Assembly: GCA_018873225.1 (NCBI GenBank)
Contig: JAEILZ010000008.1
Span: 2,418,001 to 2,482,000, forward strand
DNA length: 64,000 bases
Direction of reading: 5' to 3'
Origin: [Phialemoniopsis] sp. UDSM-2020
Lineage: Eukaryota; Ascomycota; Sordariomycetes; Thyridiales; Thyridiaceae
How positions within the stretch are numbered: position 1 is the first letter of the stretch; the number at the start of each line of letters is the position of its first letter. Shown in pieces: positions 62,701 through 64,000 of this stretch. The notes under the pieces are model-generated. The model made no database searches and was not told where the DNA came from. It was given only the letters and a program-made list of their open reading frames with translations. The position numbers were made by a program, and so were the translations under genes.

Positions 62701-64000
62701 GGCAAACCGATCTCTGTTGCCTGCCACGGATCGCTGCTTTGAGCGCATGAAGTCGACGCCCTCTTGGCGGGGCTGTTCGGTGCAGTAGTTTTGTCTGATC
62801 ACGATCTTGTTTTCTCTTGTTTTCTTTTTTTGGTGCTCGTGCCTGAATCTGCAATTTCCCTTCCGGGCACGGTCCATGGAACCCAGCCAAACAGGTACTG
62901 AAAAGGAAGTCTCGCGATGCAGAGGCAGGTCAGCATTGATGACGGAAATGAGGCGTCCCTTTGGCGCGCCAGGGTCAGTCAGGTTCCCAGCTCGCGCCCC
63001 TCCGCAGAATGACAGGCTACCAGGGCTCAGGAAACGAAACAAAAACGGTGCCCGTCCTTCCCAGCAGGCTGATCCTGGCCGGCGCCATCGTCATCGGCCA
63101 GTCTGTTCGCAAGAAACTCAAAACATTCGATGTCCCTCACCAGCACGTTGGCTGTCTTTTCGCCTCCTTGAAGATGCATGTCACACGTCACATCTTCACA
63201 GCGCGTCTCTTGATTCGCGCAGTGTTTACGGTCCAGGATTTCACGTGTCTGCCATCCCATGCCCTTCGTGCTGCGTGCAGCTGTCCCATCCTTCAAATGT
63301 GCCCAATCGCGGTGTGCCACATGTAGAACCAGTACAGAAGTGCAAAATAACGAAAATGAGCATCCATGAAACAGGAAAACCACTCCTGACAGGATTGTAG
63401 ATTCGTCATCAACGGAGAGCTTATCCGGCAGTTCGACTACCATCCTGCCCCATGTTGTAGTCTCTGATGACGGTTATTTGGAGGGCTATTCCACTGCGCA
63501 AAGCCATACATGTCAATACTTCGCAGGTATGGTTTATTCACCCTTCCTACCTCTGTACAGAGTATATAAAATATGTGACAAATTGAGGTGAACAAAGACA
63601 CGTACTTCGTAGACACAAACATGTGGCTCGCCAACAAGCAGGATTGTGAAACGAAACCCCATGCAAACACCGGTTCGTAGCCGGGGTTCCTGACTTCCCC
63701 AGGAACTCCCTTCGGCATGTCCGAGCGACCTGGTCCCGGCCGACTGGGCCAGGGTCGGTCCGCATCCTGGGCTTTGAGGCATGGTTACTCTGCACGAGGG
63801 AATAAGCAACAAGCATCACTGTTTCCAATGTCGAGCCAAGTGCCTCGATCAACGCAAGGCATTTCGTATATCTTTATTAAGGACCTAGCTTACCCTCTAT
63901 ATGACTATGCGTCATCATACTATCGCATTGGCTTAGGTGCTTGAATACTTTCTGGTCAGTCTTTCTTGGCTTGTTCCGGGAGCAGAGCAAGTCTTTCATG
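59719..64000. other. Gene-poor right end (4.3 kb) with no supported gene
   Basis: The first kilobase is the promoter/leader of the Kin4-type gene and includes a GGTGC-type minisatellite. Beyond 61 kb both strands carry only short open frames, the longest being 197 codons (62807-63400, plus) and 146 codons (62052-62492, minus). Neither shows a domain or a convincing splice partner. No transposase, reverse transcriptase, tRNA or rRNA signature was seen. Confidence 0.55.
60503..60521. repeat. Short GGTGC minisatellite upstream of the Kin4-type gene
   Basis: About four tandem GGTGC units on the plus strand, ~790 nt upstream of the kinase ATG. It lies in a generally GT-rich stretch (GTGTGGATGTGCGTGTGGTG). 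Confidence 0.6.

Noticed and set aside
62807..63400. 197-codon plus-strand frame near the right end
   Set aside because: Mixed low-quality composition (His/Arg/Ser/Pro), no domain, and other frames in the same stretch are equally open.

Overview
The window is nuclear DNA of a filamentous ascomycete (Pezizomycotina, most likely Sordariomycetes). The signs are short spliceosomal introns (mostly 50-110 nt, with GT(A/G)AG(T/G)-type donors and CTAAC/CTGAC-like branch sites), GC-rich coding sequence in less GC-rich spacers, and a gene set typical of that group (HET-domain protein, Clr5-domain protein, kinesin-5 of the BimC type, MIC60, fungal Rrn9). I rebuilt the splicing by hand from reading-frame continuity, splice consensus and family motifs; exon coordinates are given gene by gene. 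I see no rRNA, tRNA, transposon or CRISPR array.

Layout. 0-7 kb: 3' end of PEX13 (SH3 domain), a 3.6-kb gene-poor stretch, a two-exon gene for a 62-residue secreted cysteine protein, and an isochorismatase-like hydrolase with a GC-AG intron. 7-11 kb: two folylpolyglutamate synthase paralogues facing each other, one with three introns and one intronless, both with an upstream in-frame ATG that would add a mitochondrial-type presequence. 11-19 kb: MIC60, a Rab5-type GTPase with a 20-nt exon, and a SAC1-type phosphoinositide phosphatase. 19-30 kb: a 1277-residue tail-anchored protein I do not recognise, a PHAF1/UPF0183 protein, and kinesin-5.

30-44 kb: the RNA polymerase I factor Rrn9 with a C2H2 finger, a SPRY protein with APPPGPPP repeats, a Ca2+/H+ exchanger with a ~300-residue cytosolic insert, a 2.6-kb gene-poor spacer, and a Clr5-domain protein. 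44-50 kb is the most accessory-looking part: a HET-domain protein with a WW domain embedded in its N-terminal part, then an amidase. 50-60 kb: the DEAD-box helicase Rok1, mitochondrial D-lactate dehydrogenase and a Kin4-type kinase. The last 4.3 kb contains no gene I can support.

Most genes are housekeeping and are not organised as a pathway. Recurrent themes are mitochondrial proteins (MIC60, D-lactate dehydrogenase, probably part of the FPGS pool), membrane traffic and lipid signalling (Rab5, SAC1, PHAF1), and rRNA synthesis and processing (Rrn9, Rok1). Four head-to-head pairs share promoters: isochorismatase-like/FPGS, Rab5/SAC1, PHAF1-like/kinesin-5 and amidase/ROK1. Nothing seen amounts to a new multi-gene system. 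The best leads are the secreted peptide, the HET-WW fusion, the paired FPGS genes with alternative starts, and the large unrecognised tail-anchored protein.
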